This document shows positions 54,739 to 63,808 of a DNA stretch of 64,000 nucleotides, piece after piece; the first letter of the stretch is position 1; every line of letters starts with the position of its first letter. A model generated the notes under the pieces. The model ran no database searches. It saw only the letters and a list, made by a program, of their open reading frames with translations, and had not been told where the DNA came from. Origin of the DNA: Lacticaseibacillus casei DSM 20011 = JCM 1134 = ATCC 393 (GTDB taxonomy: Bacteria; Bacillota; Bacilli; Lactobacillales; Lactobacillaceae); assembly GCF_000829055.1 (NCBI RefSeq), contig NZ_AP012544.1, positions 682,001 through 746,000 of the forward strand, read 5' to 3'. The position numbers were made by a program, and so were the translations under genes.

Positions 54739-55050
54739 ATGGACAAGCTAGATAAGCTTAAAAACAGGCTCTTGTCTCAGATAGACAAGACTAATCCAAT
54801 TGAAACCGAGAAGGTGGACCGATATGTTTCAATGGTTGACATGTTCTACAGGCTTCAAAAAGAAGCTATCAAGCAGCCAATTATTGAAATTGAGAATGGC
54901 AGTCAGCATTTCACTAAATCTAATCCTGCTTTGGCTGATATGAACAAGATCAATGCAAGCCTAATTTCACTTGGCAAGGACATGGGATTGTCCGCTCCGC
55001 CTGGAATTGATGGAAAGGGCACGGGATATGATCCTGATGATCTGCTTTGA
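54739..55050 (+). CDS. terS: Terminase small subunit, P27 family
   Basis: 103 residues behind GGGAGG. P27-type pattern: DRYVSMVDMFYRLQKEAIKQP, ALADMNKINASLISLGKDMGLS, and a C-terminal DPDDLL. It binds cos DNA and recruits the large subunit to start packaging. Its stop overlaps the terL start. Confidence 0.87.
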   Translation: MDKLDKLKNRLLSQIDKTNPIETEKVDRYVSMVDMFYRLQKEAIKQPIIEIENGSQHFTKSNPALADMNKINASLISLGKDMGLSAPPGIDGKGTGYDPDDLL

Positions 55051-55280
55051 TTCATAACAAGTATGTTAATGATTACATCAATGATTATGAAGAAGGACAC
55101 CTGCTGTTTAATAAGGAACGTATTCAGCTTGTTGATTATCTAAAAAAGTCTGTGCTATCTGACGACACACTGCATTTTGACAACGAACAGATTGAGAAAT
55201 GCATTAAGTTCAGTGAGAAGTGGTTTTTCAAACTTCAGTCGTTCCAAAAGTTCTTGTGCGATAATCCCTTTATGGTTGTC
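55047..55280 (+). pseudogene. terL: Terminase large subunit, 5' part, interrupted by IS
   Basis: 78 codons from TTG 55047 (overlaps the terS stop) up to the IS at 55281. The sequence ends FQKFLCDNPFMVV, which continues in frame as NLTGPTALIAFVFLYH at 56927 once the IS and one GTC copy are removed. This is the region just before the ATPase domain. Confidence 0.88.
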
Positions 55281-55325
55281 AGATGAAATATCATAATTCA
55301 TCTGATGATCATGGAGGGATTTTCT

Positions 55326-56003
55326 ATGCCCAGATCTAAGCATACAGCTCAAGAAAAGTTACTCATATTGGAGGAGTTCAGACATTCGAATATAAGTATC
55401 AGTAGTTTCTCCCGTCAACACGGTCTTGGTGATCGCACATTACAACGTTGGCAGGCGCGCTATGAACGCGATGGGATTAAGGGATTAGAGGAAGCTCGAA
55501 AGAATCAACATTATACCAAGGAACAAAAGCTTGAAGCAGTACTTGCTTATCTCAGTGGTGAAGGGTCATTAGCCGAAGTCACGATGCAATTTGGTCTGCG
55601 CTCATCAACACAATTGCAAAGATGGATAGCCATGTATAATAGGGATCATCAATCTTTGACGGCTTCACCGTCTAGAAAGCAGGTCCCCACCATGAGTCGT
55701 ACAACCACCTTCGAAGAACGCATTAAAGTCGTTGAATATGTCACTAAGGGTAAGCACTCCTATACTGAAGCGGCAGCCCATTTTGATGTGTCTTATCAAC
55801 AGGCACGGTCTTGGGTGATCAAGGCTCGCGAAGGCGGTTATGAGACGCTGGTAGATAACCGTGGTCACCACAAAGACAAGCGTGATCTAACCGAATTAGA
55901 CAAGGCCAAACTGCGCATTCGTCAACTAGAAGCTGAGCTCAAGGACAAAGAGCTAGTGGAGGCCTTTGTAAAAAAATTACTGGAAATCCAGCACAAGGAG
56001 TGA
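55326..56003 (+). CDS. IS150-like OrfA, HTH protein
   Basis: 225 residues from ATG 55326 (GGAGGG upstream). Long OrfA type with three HTH units, each followed by a basic linker (SFSRQHGLGDRTLQRWQARY, the second near 75, the third near 160), then a coiled coil (RIRQLEAELKDKELVEAFVKKLLE). It recognises the IS ends. At its 3' end GTA AAA AAA TTA allows a -1 slip into orfB. Confidence 0.9.
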   Translation: MPRSKHTAQEKLLILEEFRHSNISISSFSRQHGLGDRTLQRWQARYERDGIKGLEEARKNQHYTKEQKLEAVLAYLSGEGSLAEVTMQFGLRSSTQLQRWIAMYNRDHQSLTASPSRKQVPTMSRTTTFEERIKVVEYVTKGKHSYTEAAAHFDVSYQQARSWVIKAREGGYETLVDNRGHHKDKRDLTELDKAKLRIRQLEAELKDKELVEAFVKKLLEIQHKE

Positions 56004-56893
56004 TCAAACAACACCGACAAGCTTACCGTGCCATCGAAGAAGTTAGTCAAGGCCAACATGGCGCTGTCACAAAGTTATTGGACGTTATTGGCATCAGCCG
56101 TCAAGCTTATTACAAAGGCTTAAGGCGGGAGGAAACAGTGTGGGAGGTCCACGATCGGCGGCTTAAGGAGCGGACTCAATATTGGTTTGATTTTCATCGC
56201 CAAGGCATTGGTGCTGGGAATCTTCTGATCAACTTACAACAAGATGAGCTGATTGACTTTCCGATCACGATCAAACAAGTTCGTCGCGTCATGCGCGAGC
56301 TTGACATTCGATGTCAGATCCGCCAAAAACGGCATAGTCGCGTCAAGCAATCTGAACAGTACCTGCAAGACAATGTGCTCAATCAATGTTTCTACGTGGA
56401 ACGCCCTAATCAAGTCTGGCTAGCCGACTCAACCGAGTTGAAATACGGTATCAACGGCGAGTACAAGATGCGCCTCAGTGGCGTTCTTGACCTCTATGGC
56501 CGCAATCTGTTGGCTTACAACCTGAGTGCAACCGAAACAACCGCTGCCGAGATTCAGGTCTTCCAGCGCGCTTTCACTCGCGCTGGCAACGTCCATCCGC
56601 TCATTCATACTGATCGTGGTTCCGCCTATACATCCAAGGCATTCAACCGCTACCTCAACCAATTTGAAGTCACACGAAGTATGTCACGGCCGGGAACGCC
56701 CTATGACAACGCACCGATAGAGCGCTGGTGGAACGAGTTTAAACTGCGGTGGATGGATCGTCATCCAATGGCAAAGACTTACAAGGAATTCGTCAAGCTC
56801 GTTGAAGACGGGATCCACTATTTCAATCACGACAACCGTTCAGGACAAAGAGACGGCCTTACCCCAGAAGAATACTGGAATAAGGCCATCTAA
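56000..56893 (+). CDS. IS150-like OrfB transposase, DDE core
   Basis: 297 residues. Overlaps OrfA by 4 nt in the -1 frame, and the frame is open back to the slippery site, so it is most likely made as an OrfAB fusion. Integrase core motifs: Asp in VWLADSTELKY, Asp in LIHTDRGSAYTS, and Glu in APIERWWNEFKL. Intact, so the element may be mobile. Confidence 0.92.
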   Translation: MIKQHRQAYRAIEEVSQGQHGAVTKLLDVIGISRQAYYKGLRREETVWEVHDRRLKERTQYWFDFHRQGIGAGNLLINLQQDELIDFPITIKQVRRVMRELDIRCQIRQKRHSRVKQSEQYLQDNVLNQCFYVERPNQVWLADSTELKYGINGEYKMRLSGVLDLYGRNLLAYNLSATETTAAEIQVFQRAFTRAGNVHPLIHTDRGSAYTSKAFNRYLNQFEVTRSMSRPGTPYDNAPIERWWNEFKLRWMDRHPMAKTYKEFVKLVEDGIHYFNHDNRSGQRDGLTPEEYWNKAI

Positions 56894-56926
56894 AGGCTAC
56901 CAAAATTTTATATTATTTCATCTGTC

Positions 56927-58429
56927 AACTTGACAGGGCCGACCGCATTGATCGCGTTCGTTTTTTTGTATCACGAAGACGGGACCAATTATTATGAAGA
57001 CTTTTTGTGGATGATGGGTCGTGGGTCCGGTAAAAATGGGCTAATCTCTGCGCTCGGCACATTTTTGATTTCGGAGTTCAATGGGGTTCGTGGATATAAC
57101 GGATCGATCATTGCCAACAGCGAAGAACAGGCGAAGACATCAGTAGCCGAAATAAAAGACGTCGTGGACAGCAGCCCAGCACTTGGCCGCGCGTTTTACG
57201 CGACAAACACCCAGATCAAATCGCGCCGGACAAACTCGACGCTTAAATATCGGACATCAAATGGTAACACCAAGGATGGTTTGCGAGACGGGTTTGTTAT
57301 TTTTGACGAGATTCACGAATACCAAGACGATTCTAATGTAAAAGTGCACTTATCTGGCCTTGGCAAGAAGGCAAACCCCCGTGTTTTCTTCATTGGGACC
57401 GATGGCTACGTTCGCGATGGGTTCATTGACACCAAGAAGAAACAAGCGGAAAGCGTTTTGAAAGGCAAGGCGGCGCCTGATTTTCTGTTCCCATGGATTT
57501 GCAAGATTGACAGTGAGGACGAAATAGACAATCCCAGGATGTGGGAAAAGTCAGTGCCAATGATCGTCAAGCCCTTGTCCACATACGGAAAAACGTTATA
57601 CCGGCAGATTAAAAAAGACTACGACGCATTGGTGGAGGCGCCAAGCGGCCGTGAAGAGTTTTTGACCAAAAGGATGGATTACCCCAGCCAGGCGATGAAC
57701 AGTAATGTGGCGCCCTGGGAAGAGATTTTAGCGACCAATCAGCCGATCCCCAAAGATATTGATGGCCGAGAAGCGATTGGAGCTGTGGATTTCGCCAGTG
57801 TACGAGATTTCATTGCTGCCGCCGTTACCGTTCGTTATAAGGACAAGCTGGTGACTGTCGAAAAGCAATGGGCGCGAAAAGGATTCTGTGACAAATATTA
57901 CGCATACAGTCGCAAGGAACGGATTGCCACACCTAATCAGCGAATCAATATTCCTCTGCACGACTGGGAACGTAGCGGCCTGGTTGAAGTCATCGACGAG
58001 CCGTTGATGGACCCAAAACATGCGCTGGAATGGATGCAACAGATGGCTCAGCAATTCAACATCAAAAAGGTGGTCATGGATAATTACCGAGCCCAGATCA
58101 TGCGAAAAATGTTTGAAGACGGTGGCTTCGATGTAGATATTATTCACAACCCTACTTCAATCGACGGGTTGCTCGCATCGATTATCGACGATGGGTTTCC
58201 GCGCCACAGATTTATTTGGGGAGACAATCCAATGCTTCGCTGGAACGCGCAAAATGTGTTGGTTAAGGTCAACAAAGCAAACGGAAACAAGTCCTATGAG
58301 AAGAAAGAGGAAACTCGTCGTAAGACAGATGGTTTTAAGGCCTTTGAATATACGTTGTACAGAGCAAATGAATTATCCGATGTGGACGTCAGTGAATCGC
58401 TGGCGTTTTTAAATGACCTTGACTTCTGA
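56927..58429 (+). pseudogene. terL: Terminase large subunit, 3' part, interrupted by IS
   Basis: 500 codons continuing the frame at 55047, for a restored protein of about 578 residues, the usual size of Terminase_1 large subunits. It contains the ATPase Walker A (MMGRGSGKNG), Walker B VIFDEIHEY, and the nuclease domain with VDFASVRDF and the Asp in VVMDNYRAQ. It packages phage DNA through the portal. It has no proper start of its own after the IS; ATG 56930 lacks a ribosome binding site. Confidence 0.9.
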
Positions 58430-58443
58430 AAGGAGGTGAAAGC

Positions 58444-59751
58444 GTGAACTTCAACTTATTTGATCTGTTTACTCAACGAAAAGATGCCAGTTTTGCCTAT
58501 GATCTTGATTTGATTGGCGGACAGCAGACGCAAGTTTACCTGAAACAGTATGCGTTAAATACGTGTGCATCTTTTTTAGCCAGAACGGTTTCTCAGTCCG
58601 AGTTCAAAACTAAAAACGCTGCGCTTTATTACAAGCTAAATGTCCGACCAAACTATAATCAAACAGCAACGAGCTTTTGGCAGGAACTGATCTTTAAACT
58701 CATTACAGATAATGAAGTGCTGGTCGTTCAGGACGATACAGGCGACCTACTGATTGCTGACAGCTACGTTCATAATGTCAAGGCAGTATATCCTGATACA
58801 TTTTCTGGAGTGGTGGTCAATGACTATCAGTTTCAGCGTGTGTTTGGAATGGATGACGTTTGGTTTATCAAATACAACAACGACAACCTAACCACATACA
58901 CAAATCAGTTGTTATCCGACTATGCTAATTTATTCAGCCGCATGATTAGTTTCGCTATGCGTAACAAGCAGCTAAGAGCAACGGTGGATTTCTCAGGCGT
59001 TACAAGTTTTGACAGCCAAACGCCTAAAGATGATACGAATGGCAATAAGAAAGAGAATCCAGCTCAGAAATTCATTGATAAGCTCTTTAGTGCATTCAGA
59101 GACAACGACATTGCAATTGTGCCTTTACAAAAGGGTATTAAGTACGACGAAGTTTCGAGCCAGTATAGTGGCGCAGATCAGGCATTTTCTGACATTACTG
59201 CTGCACGTAAAGAGGCAGTTGACAGCGTTGCAGAGATTCTAGGAATTCCACCAGCATTGATCCACGGTGCACAGGCGGAAGTTGATCAGAATCAACAAGA
59301 ATTATTGAATTTTTGCATTGCTCCGCTTAATCAAAAAATTGAGGATGAGTTAAATGCCAAGGCTGTAAGCCAGTCTTCATATGATCAAGATAAGGTCACC
59401 GTTTGGGGACTGAATAAGCCTGACCCATTCAAGCAAGCAGAAGCGATTGATAAGATCACAGCGGTTGGTGTCCTTAGCCGAAATGAAGTGCGTGCTCGTC
59501 TGGGATATGAACCAGTAGATGGCGGAGATGCGTACTACATGACTAAGAACTATCAAGTTATTACGGACACTCCTCAACCGGAAACCGACGATCTAAATGC
59601 AAAAACAATCAATGAACGGCGAAAAGCTCAGGGCCTAGAACCGTTGGCTGGCGGAGATGCTATCTGGATGTCAGATAAGCAAATACCGGTCATTCCAATC
59701 AAAGCATCACCGAAGGGAGGTGATAATAATGACGACAGTAATTCCAATTAA
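58444..59751 (+). CDS. Phage portal protein (HK97 type)
   Basis: 435 residues from GTG 58444 with AAAGGAGGTG. HK97 portal features: the early YLKQYALNTCASFLARTV, KLNVRPNYNQTATSFWQELI, and VDSVAEILGIPPALIHGA in the second half. It forms the dodecameric DNA channel at the capsid vertex. The acidic Asn/Ser tail (GGDNNDDSNSN) overlaps the protease gene by 23 nt. Confidence 0.93.
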   Translation: MNFNLFDLFTQRKDASFAYDLDLIGGQQTQVYLKQYALNTCASFLARTVSQSEFKTKNAALYYKLNVRPNYNQTATSFWQELIFKLITDNEVLVVQDDTGDLLIADSYVHNVKAVYPDTFSGVVVNDYQFQRVFGMDDVWFIKYNNDNLTTYTNQLLSDYANLFSRMISFAMRNKQLRATVDFSGVTSFDSQTPKDDTNGNKKENPAQKFIDKLFSAFRDNDIAIVPLQKGIKYDEVSSQYSGADQAFSDITAARKEAVDSVAEILGIPPALIHGAQAEVDQNQQELLNFCIAPLNQKIEDELNAKAVSQSSYDQDKVTVWGLNKPDPFKQAEAIDKITAVGVLSRNEVRARLGYEPVDGGDAYYMTKNYQVITDTPQPETDDLNAKTINERRKAQGLEPLAGGDAIWMSDKQIPVIPIKASPKGGDNNDDSNSN

Positions 59752-60457
59752 CACTCAGCTTGTTGATGATGAGACTGCGAGTGTCATGAAGTCATGGGGA
59801 CTGGATTTAGTAGCTCCAAACGTGATCCGCGAAATGCTTCCGACTGATAATTCAGACGTTGTAGTCGAAATTGATAGTCCAGGTGGATTGGTTACCGCCG
59901 GGAGCTCAATTGCGACGCTTTTGAAAGACTATCCCGGAACTGTAACGGCTAAGATTATCGGTCAGGCAGCATCTGCAGCTACAGTAGTAGCACTATCAGC
60001 TGACAAGATTATGATGGCACCGACGGCTACATTCATGATCCACCGTGTGTCAGTCTCTGGCATTTCTGGAAACTCCGGTGATCTTGACAAGTACAGTGAT
60101 GTTCTTTCAATGCAAGATAAACAATTTGCTAACTTGTATGCATCAAAAACTGGGAAAACAGCTGATGAGATGCTCAAGCTAATGACAGACGAGACGTATA
60201 TGTCAGCACAACAGGCCAAAGATATTGGTTTTGTTGATGAAATTATGTTTGAGGAACAGCCTACCTTGGTAGCAGGCCCAAAAACGATGCTGACAAAAGA
60301 GATCGTTGATGCCCTTAAGGAGTATCGAGAAATCAAAGGCAAGCAAAGTAATCCAGTTCTAAATGTCGACACTGATGAACTAGCAGAAAAGCTTGCAAAC
60401 AAATTGAAAAACCATGAGGAACCTAAGCAAAGTAAGTTTGCAGGGTTCCTTTTTTAA
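59729..60457 (+). CDS. ClpP-like head maturation protease
   Basis: 242 residues from ATG 59729 with GGGAGG upstream, overlapping the portal gene. Serine protease of the ClpP fold: VEIDSPGG, catalytic Ser in GQAASAATVV and His in TFMIHR. The C-terminal Lys/Glu helix (DELAEKLANKLKNHEE) resembles a scaffold. It cleaves the capsid protein delta domain during head maturation. Confidence 0.9.
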   Translation: MTTVIPINTQLVDDETASVMKSWGLDLVAPNVIREMLPTDNSDVVVEIDSPGGLVTAGSSIATLLKDYPGTVTAKIIGQAASAATVVALSADKIMMAPTATFMIHRVSVSGISGNSGDLDKYSDVLSMQDKQFANLYASKTGKTADEMLKLMTDETYMSAQQAKDIGFVDEIMFEEQPTLVAGPKTMLTKEIVDALKEYREIKGKQSNPVLNVDTDELAEKLANKLKNHEEPKQSKFAGFLF

Positions 60458-60478
60458 TACGAAAGGAGTCATAAAAAT

Positions 60479-61651
60479 ATGACTATGAGCTTTAAGAATT
60501 TAGATACCTTTGCGGAAAAACAAAAGGCATTCGCAGACATCGTCAAAAGTGGTGGTGATGCTGAAGCCCAAGGCAAGGCGTTTGGTGAAATGATGGACGC
60601 GCTTTCCACTGATCTCAATAGCTTCCAAGAGAAACTTAAGAATAAAACCCAAGAGGAAATTGATAACATCGTTGCAGCCAACACCGGTGATGTGAAGATG
60701 ACACAAGATGAAGTTAAATTCTTCAATGATATCTCGACTGATACTGGGTTCAAAAACGACCAGCTTATTCCACAAACCACTGTGGATAAGATTTTCGAAG
60801 ATATGACTTCTAATCACCCTCTGCTGCAAGCGATTGGTTTGCAGAACAACGGTGTGCGCCTGAAAATCTGGAAATCTGATGCTAAAGGTGCCGCTGTATG
60901 GGGCAAGATTTTCGGCAACATTCAAGGGCAGCTTGATGCTACGTTCACGTCTGTTGATGCAGAGATGAGCAAACTGACAGCATTTGTTGTGCTGCCTAAT
61001 GATCTTGATTCATTCGGTCCGGCATGGGTACGCACATACGTTATTACCCAAATCACCGAAGCGTTTGCGGCCGCAGCTGAATCAGCATTTGTTGATGGTG
61101 ATGGTAACAGCAAGCCAATTGGGCTTGATCGCGATCCGTCAAAAGGTGCCACATCCGTTGGTGTGACAACCTACCCGGTGAAGGCTGATGCGGGCACCGT
61201 AACTCTGAAAGATGCCGACACGGCTAAGTTTGAACTAATGACCATCATTAAGGCTCTGTCCAAGAATGCAAAAGGCAAGCCTGTAGTTGCACGTGGCAAC
61301 ACCATTTTGGTTGTACAGCCGGGTGCTTCGCTTGACTTTGAGCGTGCAATGACCATGCAAAACGTGAATGGTCAGTGGGTATATGCGCTGCCATATGGCA
61401 TTCAGATCATCGAATCTCAGTACGTTCCAGACGGGAAGGCTATTGCTTTTGTTAAGGGCCGTTATGATGCATACATGGCTGGTGGCTTGAACATTTCTGA
61501 TTTTAACCAAACGTTGGCCATTCAGGACGCAATTCTGTTCACTGCTAAGCAATTCTTCTATGGTGCGCCAGCAGATAGTAATGCCGCACTTGTCTATGCA
61601 CTGAATATCGCTGCGCCAAGTGCTTCCACAACTGGTGGTTTGGGGAAATAG
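60479..61651 (+). CDS. Major capsid protein (HK97 fold)
   Basis: 390 residues behind AAAGGAG; residues 1 to about 110 are a helical delta/scaffold domain (Gln/Glu rich) and the rest is the HK97 capsid fold (FEDMTSNHPLLQAIG, LDSFGPAWVRTYV, FVKGRYDAYMAGG). It follows the protease gene. The stop TAG is directly preceded by the slippery heptamer TTTGGGG and followed by a strong hairpin, so a longer -1 frameshift form is expected (see separate entry). Confidence 0.95.
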   Translation: MTMSFKNLDTFAEKQKAFADIVKSGGDAEAQGKAFGEMMDALSTDLNSFQEKLKNKTQEEIDNIVAANTGDVKMTQDEVKFFNDISTDTGFKNDQLIPQTTVDKIFEDMTSNHPLLQAIGLQNNGVRLKIWKSDAKGAAVWGKIFGNIQGQLDATFTSVDAEMSKLTAFVVLPNDLDSFGPAWVRTYVITQITEAFAAAAESAFVDGDGNSKPIGLDRDPSKGATSVGVTTYPVKADAGTVTLKDADTAKFELMTIIKALSKNAKGKPVVARGNTILVVQPGASLDFERAMTMQNVNGQWVYALPYGIQIIESQYVPDGKAIAFVKGRYDAYMAGGLNISDFNQTLAIQDAILFTAKQFFYGAPADSNAALVYALNIAAPSASTTGGLGK

Positions 61652-61672
61652 TATCCCCCGTTGAGGCGGGGG
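61639..61672 (+). promoter_or_regulatory. -1 ribosomal frameshift signal at the capsid stop
   Basis: The heptamer T TTG GGG (61639-61645) fits X XXY YYZ in the capsid frame. Nine nt later comes a 6-bp all-GC stem, CCCCCG-TTGAGG-CGGGGG (61655-61672). The stop TAG (61649) lies between. Heptamer, spacing and stem are all near ideal for programmed -1 frameshifting. Confidence 0.82.
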
Positions 61673-61794
61673 CAGACAGCAACTCCACCGTTGCACAGCT
61701 TAAGTCGTACCTCGATTCAAAGAGAATCAGTTACCCAAGCAATGCATTAAAGGCCGATTTACAGAAACTTGCGGGGGTGACACCAGATGAATGA
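61645..61794 (+). CDS. Frameshift-only extension of the capsid protein, HeH/LEM-like
   Basis: A 49-codon open frame in the -1 register from the heptamer, ending at TGA 61792. It has no start codon. The peptide part STVAQLKSYLDSKRISYPS and then NALKADLQKLAGV matches the short HeH/LEM/SAP-like helix-extension-helix motif. Product: a capsid variant with a 49-residue tail, probably a minor, surface- or DNA-facing form. Confidence 0.72.
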   Translation, partial: EIVSPVEAGADSNSTVAQLKSYLDSKRISYPSNALKADLQKLAGVTPDE

Positions 61795-62077
61795 TAATCA
61801 GGTTAAATCGCTTTTGACAGAATTTAAAGCTCGAATGAGCATTTACCACTCGTCAGAAGATGCTGAGCTTGAGAACATGCTGCAGGCCTCGTACGATGCA
61901 GTTAAGCGCATGACTGGAGTGTCTGATATCACCAATAACCAATTCAAAGAGCTTATCATTGAACGCACCAGGTATGTCTACAATGATCAGGCTGAATTTT
62001 TCGAAGACAACTTCCTATCAACGATTATTGGCTTGAATTTACAAGCATATGGTGAGGGGGACGATGACAATGGCTAG
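61787..62077 (+). CDS. Head-tail connector (gp6-like)
   Basis: 96 residues. The ATG overlaps the end of the capsid extension; GGGGGTG upstream serves as ribosome binding site. Helical pattern (QVKSLLTEFKARM, DAELENMLQASYDAVKRMTG, then ELIIERTRYVYND) fits the phage connector/QLRG family. It forms the ring under the portal. The C-terminal acidic tail overlaps the next gene. Confidence 0.82.
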   Translation: MNDNQVKSLLTEFKARMSIYHSSEDAELENMLQASYDAVKRMTGVSDITNNQFKELIIERTRYVYNDQAEFFEDNFLSTIIGLNLQAYGEGDDDNG

Positions 62078-62450
62078 TCGTCCAAGTTTTCAGTATCAGC
62101 CTCCCAAAGTTGATAGTGGAAAATTAAGAATACCGATTCACTTCTATGCTCAAGATGCTGGTGATTCACCTGAACCAACAGACATTGAGCCTAAGGAAGT
62201 GTTCTTTTGTCTTTGCGATGCCTATTCGCCAAGCAATAAGGACAAGGTAGTTCTTGATAGCCATGAGGTTGACCTGGGCGTCACTGTGATTATTCGCGAT
62301 ACCAAGGGTGAATTCATCCCGAACAACAAAATGACAGCATTTATTGACGACTCTCGCTATCGGGAAGTTAAGGAATGGCAGATTGAAGAAGTTCGCCATG
62401 ATTTTGAAGCCAACAGGTTCATTACGTTGGTATTGGGGGCGAAGCAATGA
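62070..62450 (+). CDS. Head closure / head-tail adaptor protein
   Basis: 126 residues from ATG 62070 (AGGGGG 9 nt upstream; ATG 62064 possible). A small beta-barrel pattern (LRIPIHFYAQ, VFFCLCDAY, VDLGVTVIIRDTKGEF) consistent with SPP1 gp16-like stoppers. It overlaps the next gene by 4 nt. Confidence 0.75.
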   Translation: MASRPSFQYQPPKVDSGKLRIPIHFYAQDAGDSPEPTDIEPKEVFFCLCDAYSPSNKDKVVLDSHEVDLGVTVIIRDTKGEFIPNNKMTAFIDDSRYREVKEWQIEEVRHDFEANRFITLVLGAKQ

Positions 62451-62534
62451 CAGTAACTTTGGACGTTAAAGGTTTAGAAGACTTAGAAAACAAGCTAAGT
62501 CAAAAGTTTAGCGATCGCAAAGTTGCTAAATATA
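62447..62534 (+). pseudogene. HK97 gp10-like head-tail protein, 5' part, interrupted by IS30 element
   Basis: ATG 62447 and 29 codons (TVTLDVKGLEDLENKLSQKF, then SDRKVAKY) before the IS. The duplicated 13 bp GTTGCTAAATATA (62522-62534 and 63796-63808) encode VAKY, and the frame continues as VAKYINNALTIAGRYAVVEL after the IS. Left as it is, the frame stops within the IS end. Confidence 0.85.
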
Positions 62535-63808
62535 CGCGCATTTTAGAATCAAGTTAGCCACTGTCTCAAAATTTTTTGGACAATAAAAAACATCAAGAAC
62601 AGATATCCTGTATCATTGAAGTTCCTACACAAACAATGGAAGAGGATATTGTCTTGATGCAGAAACAGGATAGCACACACCGCCAAAAAGGTCAGCACTT
62701 AACATCACTCGAGCGCGGAAAAGTGGCCGGATTCCGCCAAGCTGGGAAGTCCAATCGTTGGATTGCTGCTGAAATTGGCGTCTGCCCGCAGACCATTAAT
62801 AATGAAATCAAGCGAGGTACAGTAGATCAGGTCAAGAAGAGTAATGGCAAGCGCGTCTACCATCGACAATACCTGCCAGAGGCTGCTCAGGCACGTTACG
62901 AGACTGCACGCTTGAGCTGTCATCGTCCTGACAAGTTCGCCAGCGTACAGGTCTTCTTAGCCTGGTACGTACAGCGAGCTAAGCAGGACAAATGGTCGCC
63001 GGATGCTTCAATCGGCTATGCCAAGCGACACAAGCTGTTTACTCCTGAAGAGCTTGTTTGTGCCTCGACTTTGTACCAGTACATTGACGACCAACGCCTA
63101 GAGATTCGAAATATCGACCTGTTGGAGAAGACTAAGCGGAAGACCTCTCACCAGCACCACACCAAGGCTAAGCGCCTGGCTGGCCGCAGTATCGAGGAAC
63201 GGCCTAAGGTCGTTGAACGACGCAGGCAGTTCGGTCACTGGGAGATGGATACCATTGTCGGTAAACGCAATGGCAAGGAGAGCGTCATCTTGACTCTGAT
63301 TGAGCGCAAGACCCGTTGCCAACTTCTCCGCTTGATCGAAGGACGAGATGCAGACTCTGTGAGCTATGCATTGCGTGGAATCAAGCGCGAATGGGGAGCT
63401 TGCATCAAGACCATCACAGCCGACAACGGACCCGAGTTCACCGCCTTAAATACTGCTTTTGCTGGGACGGAAACTGAGATCTTCTACGCCCATCCTTACA
63501 CGTCCTGCGACCGTGGCACCAACGAGGCACATAACCGGATGATCCGCCAGGACTTCCCTAAGGGCATGTCCCTAGATGACATTAGCCCTAGTCAAGTGCA
63601 GGCCACGCAAGACCGCTTGAATCAGTTGCCTCGCAAACAACAGGGCTACTGCACACCCCAGCAAAACTTTGAGGCCGAAGCTCGGCGCGTTCGCCGCATG
63701 GCCCAGTAGTCTCTCTAGCGCCACAACTTCTATTTGATAACGGCCTGTTCTGGGATTGTCCTCAACGACTGGCTAACTTGTTCTTGCAATTTACGGTTGC
63801 TAAATATA
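62522..63808 (+). mobile_element. IS30-family insertion sequence with 13-bp target duplication
   Basis: The element is 62535-63795 (1261 bp), bounded by imperfect inverted ends that share CAAGTTAGCCA and further out CG...ATT..A. The flanking direct repeats GTTGCTAAATATA are included in these coordinates. A single intact transposase gene fills it. Confidence 0.88.
62657..63709 (+). CDS. IS30-family transposase
   Basis: About 350 residues from ATG 62657 (GGAAGAGG upstream); the frame is open to TTG 62576. N-terminal HTH_38-like region (HLTSLERGKVAGFRQAGKSN, IAAEIGVCPQTINNEIKRG), then the DDE core: Asp in HWEMDTIVGKR, Asp in TADNGPEFT, and Glu in GTNEAHNRMIRQDFPKG, the typical IS30 ending. It inserts the element by cut-and-paste or copy-out steps. 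Intact reading frame. Confidence 0.94.
   Translation: MQKQDSTHRQKGQHLTSLERGKVAGFRQAGKSNRWIAAEIGVCPQTINNEIKRGTVDQVKKSNGKRVYHRQYLPEAAQARYETARLSCHRPDKFASVQVFLAWYVQRAKQDKWSPDASIGYAKRHKLFTPEELVCASTLYQYIDDQRLEIRNIDLLEKTKRKTSHQHHTKAKRLAGRSIEERPKVVERRRQFGHWEMDTIVGKRNGKESVILTLIERKTRCQLLRLIEGRDADSVSYALRGIKREWGACIKTITADNGPEFTALNTAFAGTETEIFYAHPYTSCDRGTNEAHNRMIRQDFPKGMSLDDISPSQVQATQDRLNQLPRKQQGYCTPQQNFEAEARRVRRMAQ

Larger units (their letters stand above)
55278..56926 (+). mobile_element. IS3-family (IS150-like) insertion sequence in terL
   Basis: The element spans about 55281-56923 with inverted ends AGATGAAATA..., flanked by GTC at 55278-55280 and 56924-56926 (a 3-bp target duplication, included in these coordinates). 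The target reads GTTGTCAAC, close to a palindrome. It holds two overlapping transposase ORFs joined by a -1 slippery A run. Confidence 0.88.
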
